Counted from the stretch's first letter, positions 11,024-22,141 are shown. The stretch is 60,000 bases of DNA from Polytrichum commune (GCA_950295325.1 OX485807.1:12181001-12241000); one strand, 5' to 3'. A program made the numbers and translations. The notes: a model not told the origin generated them from the sequence alone.

Positions 11024-12889
11024 GGCTCTAATGGTTGCCGTGGCCACGCTCCCGAACCCAGGTCCCAGCCACCCCGAAAGCAAAATTGGTCCCACAAAAG
11101 GAATGGAACCGTCTAAACAGACAACACATACTTGTAAATGTCGAGCAAGAAATACAGAACCAAAGGGGTCGACTGCAAAGAACACGAAAAAATAGGACGG
11201 GCAATGCGAAGCAGCCCTGCGTGTGGGTGGAAACAAAAAGATTTTGAATTGACCTCAATGCTGCGATAGAGCAGCCCAACACCGATGACGACCAAGGAGT
11301 GTGTGTGTGTGGAGGCGGGCATGGCATTGGCGTTACCAGTCCTGCAGGCATGCTTGCCTGGGATGATGAATCCACGATCGCAGGCGGTTCTCGGACTGGC
11401 AGCAACTTCAAACGTCGCCCTCCCCTGAAAAAGACGGCTTGCCATCACAGCCAAAGAAGCACGCTGGCAGCAGGCGAATGCACACAGCATGGCACAAACA
11501 ACAAAAAATGCGTAAGAGAAAATGGAACATACCGCGAACAGCACATGGTTACATACAAATGGAGACCTGCATTGTGGCATTCAGACGATGACAGAGAAAG
11601 CAAGGAAGCATGTTCGACGACAAGAGCAAACGAAATGAAAAGGAGATAGAAAAAAAAACCCACGATTGCCAGGGCGGGTCTCGCGCTGGTACTTCGGCTC
11701 TGCGGCAACAATCGCGACCCTTTCACAATACTCCGGCATCCCGAACACAGGGATGACATCAAAAAAACATCTCCCAAGTGTTGTGGATGCGACAGCATGG
11801 GAATGCACATCCAGGAGCCCCGCCGTAAAGCACAACGCACATGTGAAAAGCCCTATGCCCATGGGCAGCCGCGACCAGGTTGGAGTGCAGGCGCACTCAA
11901 TAACAGACACACAAACAACAGGCGGCAGCGGGGTGGCCACCTCGCAGCGCACGGCACGTAGCGGCACTGCGGACAGAGCTCCACGAAGGGGGGGTGTCCT
12001 ATTGACACGCACGCTCACACAGAGAAACCTCCGCGTCAATGCGCCGGTGGCGCCGGGGCACAATGCACAACAGCATCCCAGGCATCGCAAACAGCATGGG
12101 GGGGACGAGAGGACATAGCAAACATCGACACAACGAACGCCCACGGCATTCTTTCGGACAAGATGGGACCACAACATTGGCCGGCAATGACCCTAAACCA
12201 GGGCGCACTCACTCCAAGCCGTGCGGGGGGTGCTCCGAAACCCTGGAACACCCCAACACCGGATGCGTGAAGAGAAACCCATCACACACCGCCACCCGCT
12301 CGCCCAAACAGGATACGGCAAGAATGGGAGGGGGATTTTGGGACAGGTAACTCGCGATGGCGTGGGGCATGGATTCAAGGGGGCACATTTCCGGGATCCC
12401 TAGCACCACACCAAAACCCCAAACCACAATACTACGGCAACAAACATGACCTGGAAGTTCTGCAAGCCATTCAAGACATGGAAACCACAGGAAAACGGCG
12501 AGACCACGTACCAGAATGGATTGAACGTTGGATCGTCCGGGAAGGCAGTCCCATAGAGCGCGCAGGGTGTGTTGGACACAGTCGCGACGAGAGCCCGCGC
12601 CGAAGCGACCTGCGGCGACAACTGCGACCCCCGTACCCTCCCGCAGCGGGAACCCGAACCCGTCGCCCTCGGTTGGGAAATGGCTAACAGAACCCATCCG
12701 CAGACGCGGCTTCTCATCCAAGGCCGGCCCCAACGTTGCTTGGGAGCAACGTTTCAAAACCAGCTTGTCTTTGGGCTCAGCTCCGTTAACCGGCGGGAAC
12801 ATGCCGGCGACAGCCTCTGACACACCTAGGTGTGGTCCGGCATGTCCCCAGTGCATGCGGGCTCCGGCTAGGGCCGAGGAGCGGTTACC
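11024..12889 (-). other. Leader/upstream region of the Harbinger Myb-like gene
   Basis: GC-rich, with several long but overlapping open frames on both strands (for example 12209-12910 minus). They carry no recognisable motif and are the chance openness expected of GC-rich DNA. It probably holds the promoter, leader exons and introns of the Myb-like gene. I support no separate gene. Confidence 0.4.
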
Positions 12890-12930
12890 GCACCTAAACC
12901 GGGCTGGCACCCCCGGGTGCGGTCCCCCCC
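12890..12930 (-). repeat. Right terminal inverted repeat of the Harbinger element
   Basis: Partner of 5909-5949. It ends in a C-run directly before the TTA at 12931-12933. Confidence 0.7.
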
Positions 12931-13110
12931 TTATATACTAACCATTTTGTACTAATGATGTGTTTTATATTCTAGGAGAAGTGGGCCAATTCATTTGAGA
13001 TGCATATATCTTATTCAATAGAATCGAATGACAATGCGAGCTTGAAACATGTCTAGTCGTACAACTCTAAGAGCCCCCCCCCCCCCTTACTTGCCTCTTG
13101 CTTCCCTATA

Positions 13111-13146
13111 GGGTTTAGGGTTTAGGGTTTAGGGTTTAAGGTTTGG
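13111..13146 (+). repeat. Interstitial plant-type telomeric repeat (GGGTTTA)n
   Basis: About four perfect GGGTTTA units followed by one degenerate unit (GGGTTTAAGGTTTGGG). This is the Arabidopsis-type plant telomere sequence, here inside a chromosome arm. Short internal tracts like this are common in plants and also occur near promoters as telo-boxes. Confidence 0.8.
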
Positions 13147-13647
13147 GTACAATACCTCCCAAATGTAACATAATTTGTCTACATACCCAACTCATACCAT
13201 TTAAACACGGTATCATCGTATTTTATCCTACCAAGGGGCATTGTGATTTGACGCAATTACCCAAAATCCTAATTACACTTGCATCCAACCAATTAGGTCA
13301 ATAAGTAGATTATTATTCCATACCACACGAGAAACCTTTATCTGCACTTGTGCAATGTCATTTACATTTGATTTATGCATATTAGGGTGGGGGGGGGGGG
13401 GGGTTGCCTGAAATACAAATGCTCCGACCTTTTGAATGGCTCAACTAAAATATTCAAACATCTTTTGCTCATCCTTCACGCATTTACGTGGTTTGTTGAG
13501 TCAATGCTCTAGATAGTTATGAAAATAAATGTTACGTAAGAAGTTCGTTTCCATGTTATTCCTCATTGCATTATTCCGTTAGCGATTAGGATTTAGGGTT
13601 TCTTCCTTCATTTCTTTCTTCATTGTCCTTCATGTTCTTCTCCCATC

Positions 13648-13790
13648 ATGGATCCCCGGTGGATTCATTCAAGTGACCAAGTAGAACGAGGAGCTCCAAA
13701 ACAATGAGCAAGACGTGGAAGAGGTTGAGCAAGGCCTAGTTGTTAACATTGAAAGAGAACATAAAGAGGGTCATGACCGTTTGGTTTGAA
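13648..13790 (+). pseudogene. Possible decayed first exon (MDPRWIHSS...)
   Basis: An ATG in good context starts MDPRWIHSSDQVE. Near 13686-13695 the sensible frame shifts, continuing as EELQNNEQDVEEVEQGL to a TGA near 13790. The acidic, Gln/Glu-rich reading in two adjoining frames suggests a former coding start broken by one indel. The family is not recognised, and chance cannot be excluded. Confidence 0.25.
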
Positions 13791-14030
13791 ATTGCTTTGC
13801 AAGGTATCGTGTATATGGAGAAATTATTTTTATGTGTGTGCGTAGGAAGGGAGAGGGAGGCACCAACCTTTAGTGTTGGTGTTGGTGTGAGTGAGGGACA
13901 CTTCACCTTGATTATAGTTGTGAGCTCATTTAGGCAACAATAAATAATGCATCGTCATCTTTTCTTGCAATTTGTTGATACTATCATTGAGTTTGGTTCT
14001 TACTCCACCCAAAAGAATGGTGTTGCAGAT

Positions 14031-14061
14031 AGATTGATTGATAGATAGATAGATAGATAGA
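14031..14061 (+). repeat. (GATA)n microsatellite
   Basis: Imperfect then perfect GATA/GATT tetranucleotide units. Confidence 0.85.
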
Positions 14062-14284
14062 AACTCCGGTCCCTTTTAGGGGCCGGCGTGAATAGAGTGT
14101 CCGTTCGTAATGCCAACAACCCGATGCCCACAGGACATGGGGAAGCTGGGACAAAACTACTCTCCTCTTTCGAGGATGGACACTATAGTAACCAAGAAAC
14201 AAATAACGTGGGCCGATCATGGCCCACGGCGGTGCATGCCTTTTAGGTATAATTAGTGTTTTTGTTATGAGAGTGAACGCCAAG

Positions 14285-14480
14285 TCATGATTCCTCGGTT
14301 GGTTGTGGGAGGATGTTTGAGTTAAGACGTTCCGGGTTCGATTTCAGTCGAGTCCGTATGATCGTCTAAAATGTAACGCGTGACTTGGTGCTGCAAGTGA
14401 GTAAAAGGCAGGAAATTTGTACCAACCAACCGGCACCAATCCCTCATTCTGAGCTGTAAATAGATACTAAATATTATATA
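14285..14480 (+). mobile_element. Possible tRNA-derived SINE
   Basis: CTCGGTTGGTTGTGGGAGG resembles a pol III A box. About 30 bases later GGGTTCGATTTC matches the B-box consensus GGTTCGANTCC closely. The 130 bases after it are not tRNA-like, as in a SINE body. It ends beside the LINE tail at 14483. I see no terminal duplication, so the call is tentative; a decayed tRNA gene is the alternative. Confidence 0.3.
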
Positions 14481-14513
14481 AGTTTTTTTGTTTTTGTTTT
14501 GTTTTGTTTTGTT

Positions 14514-16301
14514 TTATGGAGGGTCTAAGTTATGGGGGGGGAGCGGTTGGTGGTTTTCAATTCTCCTCTTATGGAGGAGGATGGACATGGCATATTGTAT
14601 TGCAATGGTATTAATGTTTTTAAAGGTATTTTTGATGGTAACCAGGGGTATTTTGAGATTTTCTTCTAGTATTTTCATAGATGGGATGTGGGCCGTAGCT
14701 CGGGCCCCAGCTGTGATGACAATAAGTGGTTCGATTTTCCATCCTCTGGAAGCGATACTATCAATCAAAGGTTTGTATTTGTTGTTTTTTGCTTCTATTG
14801 TTTCTGGGGAAAATATGTCGTTACAATATGTGAATTCAATAAATTGTATGGTGAGGTTAGGGTCAATGTCACTGGGAGGGTCATTTTGATATGGTAATCC
14901 TTTAACGTAGAGTATATCAGGTCGAAATCTTGCGTTGCAATGACATCTTTGTGTGTTACATGTGCAGGGGAGTAACCAATTGGGGACTGTATTTTCTTGG
15001 GGGTTATTATTGAAGGTACCGGCATTCATGAGAGTAAAACATCGGGATTTTTCGGACGAGATTAGAAGCTTCCTAATTTCTCCGACTGCTTTGTTATGTC
15101 TTTTAGTTCGTAGTGAGTGTATATGTTGTTGGTTGCATTTCAATAGAACATGTAGCCAAGTGTCTGGATCGTTTAAATTGCATATAGGGCATGTGATAGA
15201 GGGGTACCTCTGGTGACCGAAGAACATTTGTTTTCTAGCATTACCCATGTATGTTCCTGTGCAGAATTTAATAAGGCAAGATTTTTGTTTGTCTGTGATT
15301 AAGGGATTTGTCCAGAATTTGTTGGACAGTTCTTTGTCAATGTCTATATTTTCTGTCCATTTACACGTGTTGGGGGTTTGTGTGGCCATGATTGCTATAT
15401 TGGTTTCCCTATCATATTTTTTAATTTGTTTTTCTAAGAATCTTACTGGGCCTTTGTCTGGGACGTCTGCCATCGAGGCCCATACGTCTTTTTGATAATA
15501 GTACGGGGTGGCGTGGGCATGTTTGTATGGGTGGATGGCAATTCTATGTTCTAATTCTAACCCTTCTTTTGCTAGTTTATCTGCTTTTTCATTACCGTCA
15601 ATGTTAACATGTGCTCTAACTTTGTATAGTGTGATTGGTTGTGTACGGTTTTGAAGGATTTTTACCATGGAGTTGAGTGTGGTTTGGTCTGGGTGGCTAT
15701 TATGGAGAGTGGGATGTTTGATTTGTGTGTTGAGTAAGTATAGTACGTTTAGACTGTCTGTGAATATGAATGCGGGTTCATTAGGAAATTGTGTATTGAT
15801 GATTCTTAGTGTTTTGTGTATAGCCATCATTTCTGTGCGTAGTATGTTTTGATGCCCATGGAGTCTTTTGGCGATATTTAAGCCTTTGGGGCTGTAGATA
15901 CCGTATCCAGCTCTTTCTCTTCTCCATTCCCCAGGGGCAATTTCTTTGGGTTTTATAAAGGAACCATCCGTGTAGTAGCTGAATTGGGGGTGGAATTTTA
16001 GCGGTATATTAGTGTGGTAGTTTGGAAGTTGTGGGGTAGGGATATTATTGTGTGGGATTGTATTTGGGTAGTTTGATTTGGCCCATTTTTTACTAGGGTT
16101 AACGGTGATGTTTGGAGGGGTGGGTGGTGCAGTTTGTGTGTGACTTTGTAGTATTTGGAGGTTATTTGCTGTGTTGTTTATTAATTTCATTTGTTCGTAG
16201 GTGCCTATGCTATTGTTTTGGTGATGGATACAAAATATTTGCATGGTAGATGGTTCTTTTTCTTGTGATATTGAGCTCGGGGGGTATTGTGGGTTCCTCA
16301 T
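14514..16301 (-). pseudogene. LINE ORF2 C-terminal part: RNase H, CCHC finger and restriction-like endonuclease motif
   Basis: Open over about 595 codons. RNase H: FSYYTDGSF (first Asp, near 15960-15977), RTEMMAI (Glu), FTDSLNVLY (Asp), then VRAHVNIDGNEKADKLA with the final His and Asp, i.e. all catalytic acids. Downstream is CPICNLNDPDTWLHVLLKC (C-x2-C-x11-H-x4-C) followed by RTKRHN, the arrangement found just before the restriction-like endonuclease of R2-type LINEs. Then come RFRPDILYV, IQFIEFTYCND and NNKYKPLIDSI, resembling the PD...D/E...KY pattern of that nuclease. RNase H removes template RNA; the C-terminal nuclease would nick target DNA. RNase H is certain. The nuclease assignment rests on motif order and spacing only. 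The segment joins the upstream part through a frameshift near 16210-16300. Confidence 0.82.
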
Positions 16302-16797
16302 ACGTTATCGTATCAGCGGCGAAATGGGCAATGACGTGTGTGTCTGGGAATGGGCCTATGTGTGGGTTGGAGTTTTGGTACCAATTAGTATCCGGAGATA
16401 TAAGTATAGTGATTGTATATGGATCATTTTGGGCCGCTATGCGCGCCCAGTGAATAGCTTGTTGTAGGTCTGTTGTATTATGAGGGTGTGCGTAACCGAT
16501 TCCTTGCCATTTATGGTCAAACGCTTTACCTAGGGATCCAAATATTATGTCTTGCGAGAATGGTGAGTAGAATTGGGTGAATTGTGTGGGACATGTAATT
16601 GGGGATGAAAAATATGAGCGGTTAATATTGAATGTTGTAATCAGGAGATCTAATATTTGGGTTGGTATTGTATATTGGGCTCGTTTGAGTGGGTCATTTT
16701 TTGGGATACAGTATTTGTACCTTTGGTATAACCAAACAATTTCAGTTTCGAACGATTGGGTAGATGGTTCTAGACCGTGTGTGTTGTTTTTTGTCAA
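16210..16797 (-). pseudogene. LINE ORF2 segment: unassigned domain between RT and RNase H
   Basis: Open over about 195 codons in the ORF2 direction, flanked by frameshifts near 16800-16820 and 16210-16300. It has a dense pattern of aromatic and small residues: DIIFGSLGKAFDHKWQGIGY, AIHWARIAAQNDPYT, ILISPDTNWYQ, GPFPDTHVIAHFAADT. This looks like a folded domain, not linker. I cannot assign it. The FGSLG...AHPH...ILISPD order is vaguely like a methyltransferase fold, but no SAM-binding motif is clear. Confidence 0.55.
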
Positions 16798-16820
16798 TTG
16801 GTATTGTTTTCATAGCCATG

Positions 16821-19298
16821 TTAGTCTAGCTTTCGGGATGGTAATGAGGTGTCGGCCATTGTCTTCGTATATGTGAGCGACATCGAATTGTGTTTGGATG
16901 GTATCAGAGTTGTTTCGATGTCATTTTCTGGGTTGCATTCATTAATAGAGATATGTGCTAGTGAAATTATTGTGGTTTGTGTGACGTATCTTGTGTCTCT
17001 ATGTTGTTCTGTGGAGAAGTAGGCATTAATTATGTTTGAAAAATGTTTGTGTTGTCTTTCTTTGTAGTAATGGATAAGTAGGTCTGTGTTGTGATTACAT
17101 GTGTTGGCTTCATAATAGGGGTAAAGGTCCCTTTGAGTTCGCCATTTATTATATGTGTTGTTATTTGTTGTAGTCCATTGACATAAGTACGATGTGACTG
17201 TTCTTTTTATTCCGTTATGGTCATTGGATTGTTTTTGTTTATGATCGATTATTTTGTATATGGGGAATTGTCGGGGGTCTTTAAGCATGTTGTTGGGAGG
17301 AGGGGGTAGAGGGAGGATGGGGAGGTTAGGGGGGTGTACTGGGGCGGTTGGTGGGTGTGGTAGGATATTGTGGTGTCTTATTATATATTTATTTTTTAGG
17401 GATCTTGGTGGATGGTGTTGTTGGCATGGTAGGGGGCATTGATTACAAGGGGGGTGGCAAAATAATTGATTAACTATGTTAAGTGCGTTTTTAATAAGTT
17501 TAGAAGGAGTGGAGTAGTAGATTTTGAATTCGTCCTGGTTCATTAGAGTGGTACCATTAGGTATGGTAATTTGGTCTAGTGTGATTATATTATGTACAAG
17601 TAGTTTGTGTAGTAATTTAAGTGAGGTGTTGGGATTTAGGCCATGAAGCATTTGTGCTTCCTGCATCCATGCAGTTTCAAGTGGGGATGGGGTTAGTAGG
17701 AAATTGTTTATTGTACTTTTTAGGTGGACTCCGGCTTTATGTTTGAGCAAGAATAATGTTCTAGTGATGGGTGATCTAACACAGTGGTGGTATTTAATGC
17801 GGGTGATTTCCTTAGAGCCCCCATATTTGGCGAGTATGAATTGAAGTAGACCAACATATATTTTTCCAATTCTACCTTTATCATTGAGGGCGTTTTGTAG
17901 TTGTTCTCCAATGCATCTTAAATAGGCATTTTGTAGTGAGAATGCTTCAATTCCGAATAGATTGTGTGGGAGTTGTGTAGCGATGTTAGATGTGCATTTG
18001 GGTATTCCGCATATCGTTTTGTGAAGTGCTATGATTTTTTTATCGAGTTTTTTGATAGCTGGTATGGAGTATGGCACTGCGTAGAAGCTGTATGCTATTC
18101 CAGCACGTATGACTGTATTTACCATGTTTATTTTTTGTTTCATAGTAGCTGGGCATGTTACAAGGGCTTGACACTGTTTTATTACTTTAGCTGTAGTGGT
18201 ATTTATTTGTGTTTTCCATCTAAGTGATGGTACAAGATTTATTCCTAGATACGTGTATGGTTCATGTTGGTTTAAGACTGGTATAGGTTGGTTTCCGTAT
18301 TTGATATTGGTAGATTGGATTAGGGCTTTAAAGGTTGTGGGGTGAAGTTTGGATTTGTTTGGGCATCCAGTTATTGCGCACTTGGGTATTCCAAGATCCA
18401 TTCCTGCCTATTCGCAGAATTTGTCTAGTTTATTGAGCTGTGTTTGTAGTGTTTCTAGTTTGTTGGCGATTGCTGCTAGATCATCTGTATATGCTGCTGA
18501 TGATATTTTCATTTTAGATGTACCAAAAGTGTATCCATTATTCCCTTGTTGTAGCCATCTGAGGAGGGGTTCTAGGAATATGATAAATAGATATGGGCTA
18601 AAGGTATCACCTTGTATTGTACCACTTTGAATGGGGATTGGTAAGGTTTTACCGAAGTGTTCACCAGTGAATATTGTTGAGGATTGTGAATATATGTTTC
18701 CTATGAGATTTACGGAGTCAGTGGGATATCCCAGATCTTTCATTATGGCTAAAAGTCTGGTGTGATCAATGGAGCCGAAGGCGTTTTTGAAATTAATGTA
18801 AAGGATATATATATCTTGGTTCGTGAGTCTTGCGTCTTCAAGCGCTGCGATTAATAATTGGATTTGTCTAGAAATACTTCTCTCTGCTCTAAATTCTTCT
18901 TGACTATCGTGTAATATTTGGTATTTTTCTCCATACGCTGATAGGATAGAAGTTAATGTACTCGTGTAGAATTTATATATGGTGTTAGCTAGTGCAATAG
19001 GTCTATGGTTTGTTAGCTGTGATGGGTTACCTTTTTTGTATAGTAAAATTGTTAGACTGGTTTTCCATGATGCAGGAATTTTTTTTTGTTTATAACAATA
19101 TTTAAAAAATAAGAAGAGTAATTTATGGAAGCGTGGGGGCATGTTTTTTAGAATTGAATTGGGTATTTTGTCTGGGCCTGGGGCTTTGTTATTACTTAGG
19201 TTTTTAAGATAAAAGTCGTATATTTCTTGGTCAAAATACGTGTGTAGGGGGGTTTGGGGTTCTCCTCGTTTATCAATGATGTATCCGTCTAAGTCATG
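16821..19298 (-). pseudogene. LINE ORF2 segment: reverse transcriptase
   Basis: The segment begins with NKAPGPDKIPNSILK near 19180 (RT block 0/1) and continues through WKTSLTILLYKKGNP, RPIALANTIYKF, EEFRAERSIS, YINFKNAFGSIDHTRL, IQSGTIQGDTFSPYLF and the catalytic AYTDDLA (18477-18494; YTDD replaces the usual YADD). YLGINLVPSLRWKTQ follows at the start of the thumb. A TAG at 18408-18410 sits where the family has Trp (FCE-stop-AGM). The RT primes on nicked target DNA and copies the LINE RNA. The frame breaks near 19300 (entry) and near 16820 (exit). Confidence 0.92.
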
Positions 19299-21010
19299 TT
19301 ATGGATATTGCCGGACTCCACATATGCAGTGTAGTGGGTGTGTATTTTGATATTGGCATGTGGAAACTGTAGGACGGTTACTGATGGATTGTTGCGTGCG
19401 TATTTCTGTTGTGATGTCTTCTGGGTTAGTTAATATATTGTTTTGTCTATCAATGATGAAGTCCAGGGATGAGGTTTCAGTGTTCTTGAAGACTTTTCGA
19501 TTTATCTTTTTGGGGTTTTTTTCATACATTTGACGGTATTTTAATACGGCCTTTAGAATGCAGTCTTTGGTGTATTTTGTGGTGATTTTCCTGGCTTCTT
19601 TATTTGCATTTTTTGCGATGGTTGCTATGACATCAATCCATTCAGTAGGAGGTGCCGTTGTAATAGGTGGGTGTGGGATGTTTGTGTGTTGGTGGTTTCG
19701 TATATCATTTAGGATGGGGTGTGTTTGCCAGAGTGGATCGTGTTGTGCAATGTATATGGTTTTTCTGATGAGGTGATATGTGTTGAGGTATCTTTTCCAT
19801 TTTCTCGCAAGTTTGCGTGGCAAAAATCCACCTTGCTGTGATGTTCTGTTGGTAAGATTGGGTAGTGGGTCTGCTTTACAGGTTTCTTCAATTGTTTCTG
19901 AAATTTTGTATACAATGTGGTCGAATGTTGTACAGGCTTCCGCCCATTGATCCGGGCTTAAGTGTTGGTGGTTTTCGAGTAGGGTGGTAAGGGCTTTTAT
20001 TTGTGCAAAGTTTTCTTCGAAGAATGTTATGTTGAATTTTTCGATGTTTTCTGGTGGTATTGGGTTTAGTATTCTAGTTGGTGATGTATTTGTAGGGGAT
20101 GAGGATCTGGCTATAAGGGTGTTGTGGGGGATATGTAGTACAACTGGATAATGGTCTGAGTTTAGATTCATGTTTGTGTTTGTGATAGAAATGAATTTGT
20201 TGTTGTCTGGGGAGTGAATGTAGAATCCATCTATTAGACTTGTTGATGTTTAATTATAGCCTCCTTGTCTGGAGATGCTGGTGTTAGTTGGGATATATTC
20301 TAGGTTGAATGATGCGGTGAAAATTTTTCATTGGTAATTTTCTTCTTGTGGAGGGGTGTTAATGTTGTTATTTTGTCTGCCTCTAAGTGCGGTATCTCGG
20401 TTAAAGTCCCCACATAATGTATACATGTGATTGGGATGTATAGTGATTTCGTTAGTGATTTCGTTCTTAAGGTGTGGAATGAGGCATGTATATTCTAAGT
20501 GTGTAGGCATGTACATGTGTATGATTAGCCAAGGTATTAGTAGATGGTTGTTTATTTTAATTATTTGTAGGTATGAGGATATATTTACTGGCGTGGGAAT
20601 TTTGGTGATATTCCCAGGGAATGCATATTTCTTATGGATAAGTGTGAGTAAGCCTCCTCTTCCGGGGGTATAAGGCATTCTTTGTTGTATGCATCTTGTG
20701 AGTGCATGTGTGTTATTGAAAATGAGTTTAAATTCCGGAAATAGGTTTTGTATGTATTTTGTAAATTTATTTGCAGTTAGTTTAGTTTCTTGGATATGTA
20801 TGATTGTTGTGTTGTTTAGCGAGTTGTTTATTAGGCTTTGTAGGTTTGGTAATGATGTGTTGAGTGATGACGCATTTCATGTTATTATGTTTGTTTCGTG
20901 CTCGGTGTCGGTGTTAATTATTAGGGTTGGTGTGGGAATAGCTGGGGGTGGGGGTGGGTGTGAATATTCGTTGATGCTTTCTAGGCATCGGAGTGCTTCG
21001 GTAATCAATT
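19299..21010 (-). pseudogene. LINE ORF2 segment: APE-type endonuclease and linker
   Basis: Order of motifs: NASSLNTSLPNLQSL (the preceding Trp codon is now TGA, 20877-20879), IIHIQETKLT with the metal-binding Glu (about 20779-20796), GRGGLLTLIHKKY, IIHMYMP, LCGDFNRD (20394-20411) and NSDHYPVV (20142-20159). This is the full signature of the exonuclease/endonuclease/phosphatase fold used by APE-type LINEs to nick DNA. Stops interrupt it at 20328-20330 (TGA at a probable Trp) and near 20250 (TAA). The part below 20130 is a linker towards the RT without recognised motifs. APE identity is secure. Confidence 0.88.
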
Positions 21011-21540
21011 GATTTGGGAGGAAGGGAAATTTATTTTGAAGGGTGATTGGTGTTGGTGTAGTATCTTGGTTGTGGATAAATTCATATATCTCTGTGTGTA
21101 TTGAATTTTTTGGGTATATTATATCTTGATTGTTTTGTACAAAAGTTGTGTAAGGGTGAGGTGTTGATATATGCCTTTCGGGGGGGGGGGTTGGTGAGGT
21201 TGGCCAGTTTGATAATCAATGTATTCGTCCATATGTTATTAAAATGGTAATTTTGGGGTTGGGCTAGTATGTTATTGCATGTGTCTATTGAGGGGTGGAT
21301 GGTGATGATTAGAGCGTATAGCATATGGATTAGTGGTGATTGCCTTTGTGTTTGGATATATTGATGTAGATGTGGGTAGGTGGTTATTGCTTGAGGGTGT
21401 AGTGGGTGTGTGTTTTTTAGTATGGGGGCAAATGTGTTTGCTATGTGTTGGTATTCAGGTTGTAGTTTTATAGTGTTTGGAATGAAATAGATGTTGGTTT
21501 TTTTTTTTGTAGCAGGGTGTGTATGTAGGATGTTAGGCAT

Positions 21541-21567
21541 TGGTCCGGGGTTGGGTTCTATGTCCCC
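21541..21567 (-). promoter_or_regulatory. 2A ribosome-skipping motif
   Basis: It encodes GDIEPNPGP, matching the 2A consensus D-V/I-E-x-N-P-G-P at every fixed position, preceded by the hydrophobic/basic KLELLKY usual for 2A. Skipping would occur between Gly (21546-21544) and Pro (21543-21541). It lies upstream of the APE domain, the position it has in trypanosome L1Tc and in several animal LINEs. Confidence 0.85.
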
Positions 21568-21819
21568 GTATTTTAGCAATTCTAGTTTGTTAATAAAGTA
21601 GTATCCGTGGGAATGGAGTGTTTTTAGATTTTTCATGTTTGTTTTTAGATATATTGTGATTGTGAACTTGGTTGTAGTAAAGAGGTTAGGTATAGCGGGT
21701 ATGATGTTTTCTATTTGTTTGGGTGAGAAGTGTGAGTTTGTATTTTTTATAGATTTTTGGCTTGTTATTGAGTTAGGTCTCCAGTTATTTATGAGGTGGT
21801 ATGTGTTATTATTTGTGTG

Positions 21820-21841
21820 GCGAGGCCGGTAGGCCGAGGCC
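21820..21841 (+). repeat. GC-rich 22-base direct repeat, copy 1
   Basis: GCGAGGCCGGTAGGCCGAGG followed by CC, an island of GC in very AT-rich DNA. It encodes ASAYRPR on the minus strand. The identical sequence lies exactly 300 bases away. Confidence 0.85.
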
Positions 21842-22119
21842 ATTGTATCTTTTGGGTGAGGTTGGTATTTTGAATGAGGGTTTAATAGGTGTTTGAAATA
21901 GGGTTTGTGATGGTGTTTGATGTTGAGGTGAGGTTTATTTAAGGTAAGTAGTTTATATTTATTTTTTGTAAATAGATTAGGTAAGGCAATTATTGTTTTT
22001 TGTGTAATTTTTGGGAGGTAGTGTATAGGTTTAGTATGTTGGTGGGTAGGCTTTGTGATTGTGTTAATGATGGGGTTGAGGGAGTGGTAGTGTATATATC
22101 TTGTTAGTTCTATTTTGTT

Positions 22120-22141
22120 GCGAGGCCGGTAGGCCGAGGCC
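22120..22141 (+). repeat. GC-rich 22-base direct repeat, copy 2
   Basis: Identical to 21820-21841 although the surrounding repeat units have diverged, so this short block is under constraint or was recently converted. Confidence 0.85.

Larger units (their letters stand above)
5909..12930 (+). mobile_element. Complete autonomous PIF/Harbinger transposon
   Basis: The element is about 7.02 kb and GC-rich against AT-rich flanks. It is flanked by TTA on both sides (5906-5908 and 12931-12933), the three-base duplication typical of PIF/Harbinger. The left terminus begins GGGCAGGCCCGCACAGGGCG; the complement of the right terminus begins GGGGGGGACCGCACCCGGGG. The two match at most positions over about 40 bases (5909-5949 and 12890-12930). 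Inside are a DDE transposase (plus) and a Myb/SANT-like DNA-binding protein (minus), the two-gene complement of this superfamily. Both genes look uninterrupted, so the copy is probably young and may be active. Confidence 0.88.
12934..14284. other. Intergenic DNA with telomere-like and simple repeats
   Basis: AT-rich flank to the right of the Harbinger insertion. It contains a C-run (about 13076-13086), the telomere-like block at 13111-13146, a run of 15 G (13389-13403) and a (GATA)n microsatellite (14031-14061). Apart from the decayed coding start at 13648 I see no gene. Confidence 0.5.

Noticed and set aside
12209-12910. 233-codon minus-strand frame near the right end of the Harbinger element
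   Set aside because: GC-rich DNA with long open frames on both strands, no motif, and it overlaps the probable leader of the Myb-like gene.
14285-14360. Functional tRNA gene
   Set aside because: A and B boxes are suggested, but I could not fold an acceptor stem or anticodon arm; kept only as a possible SINE.
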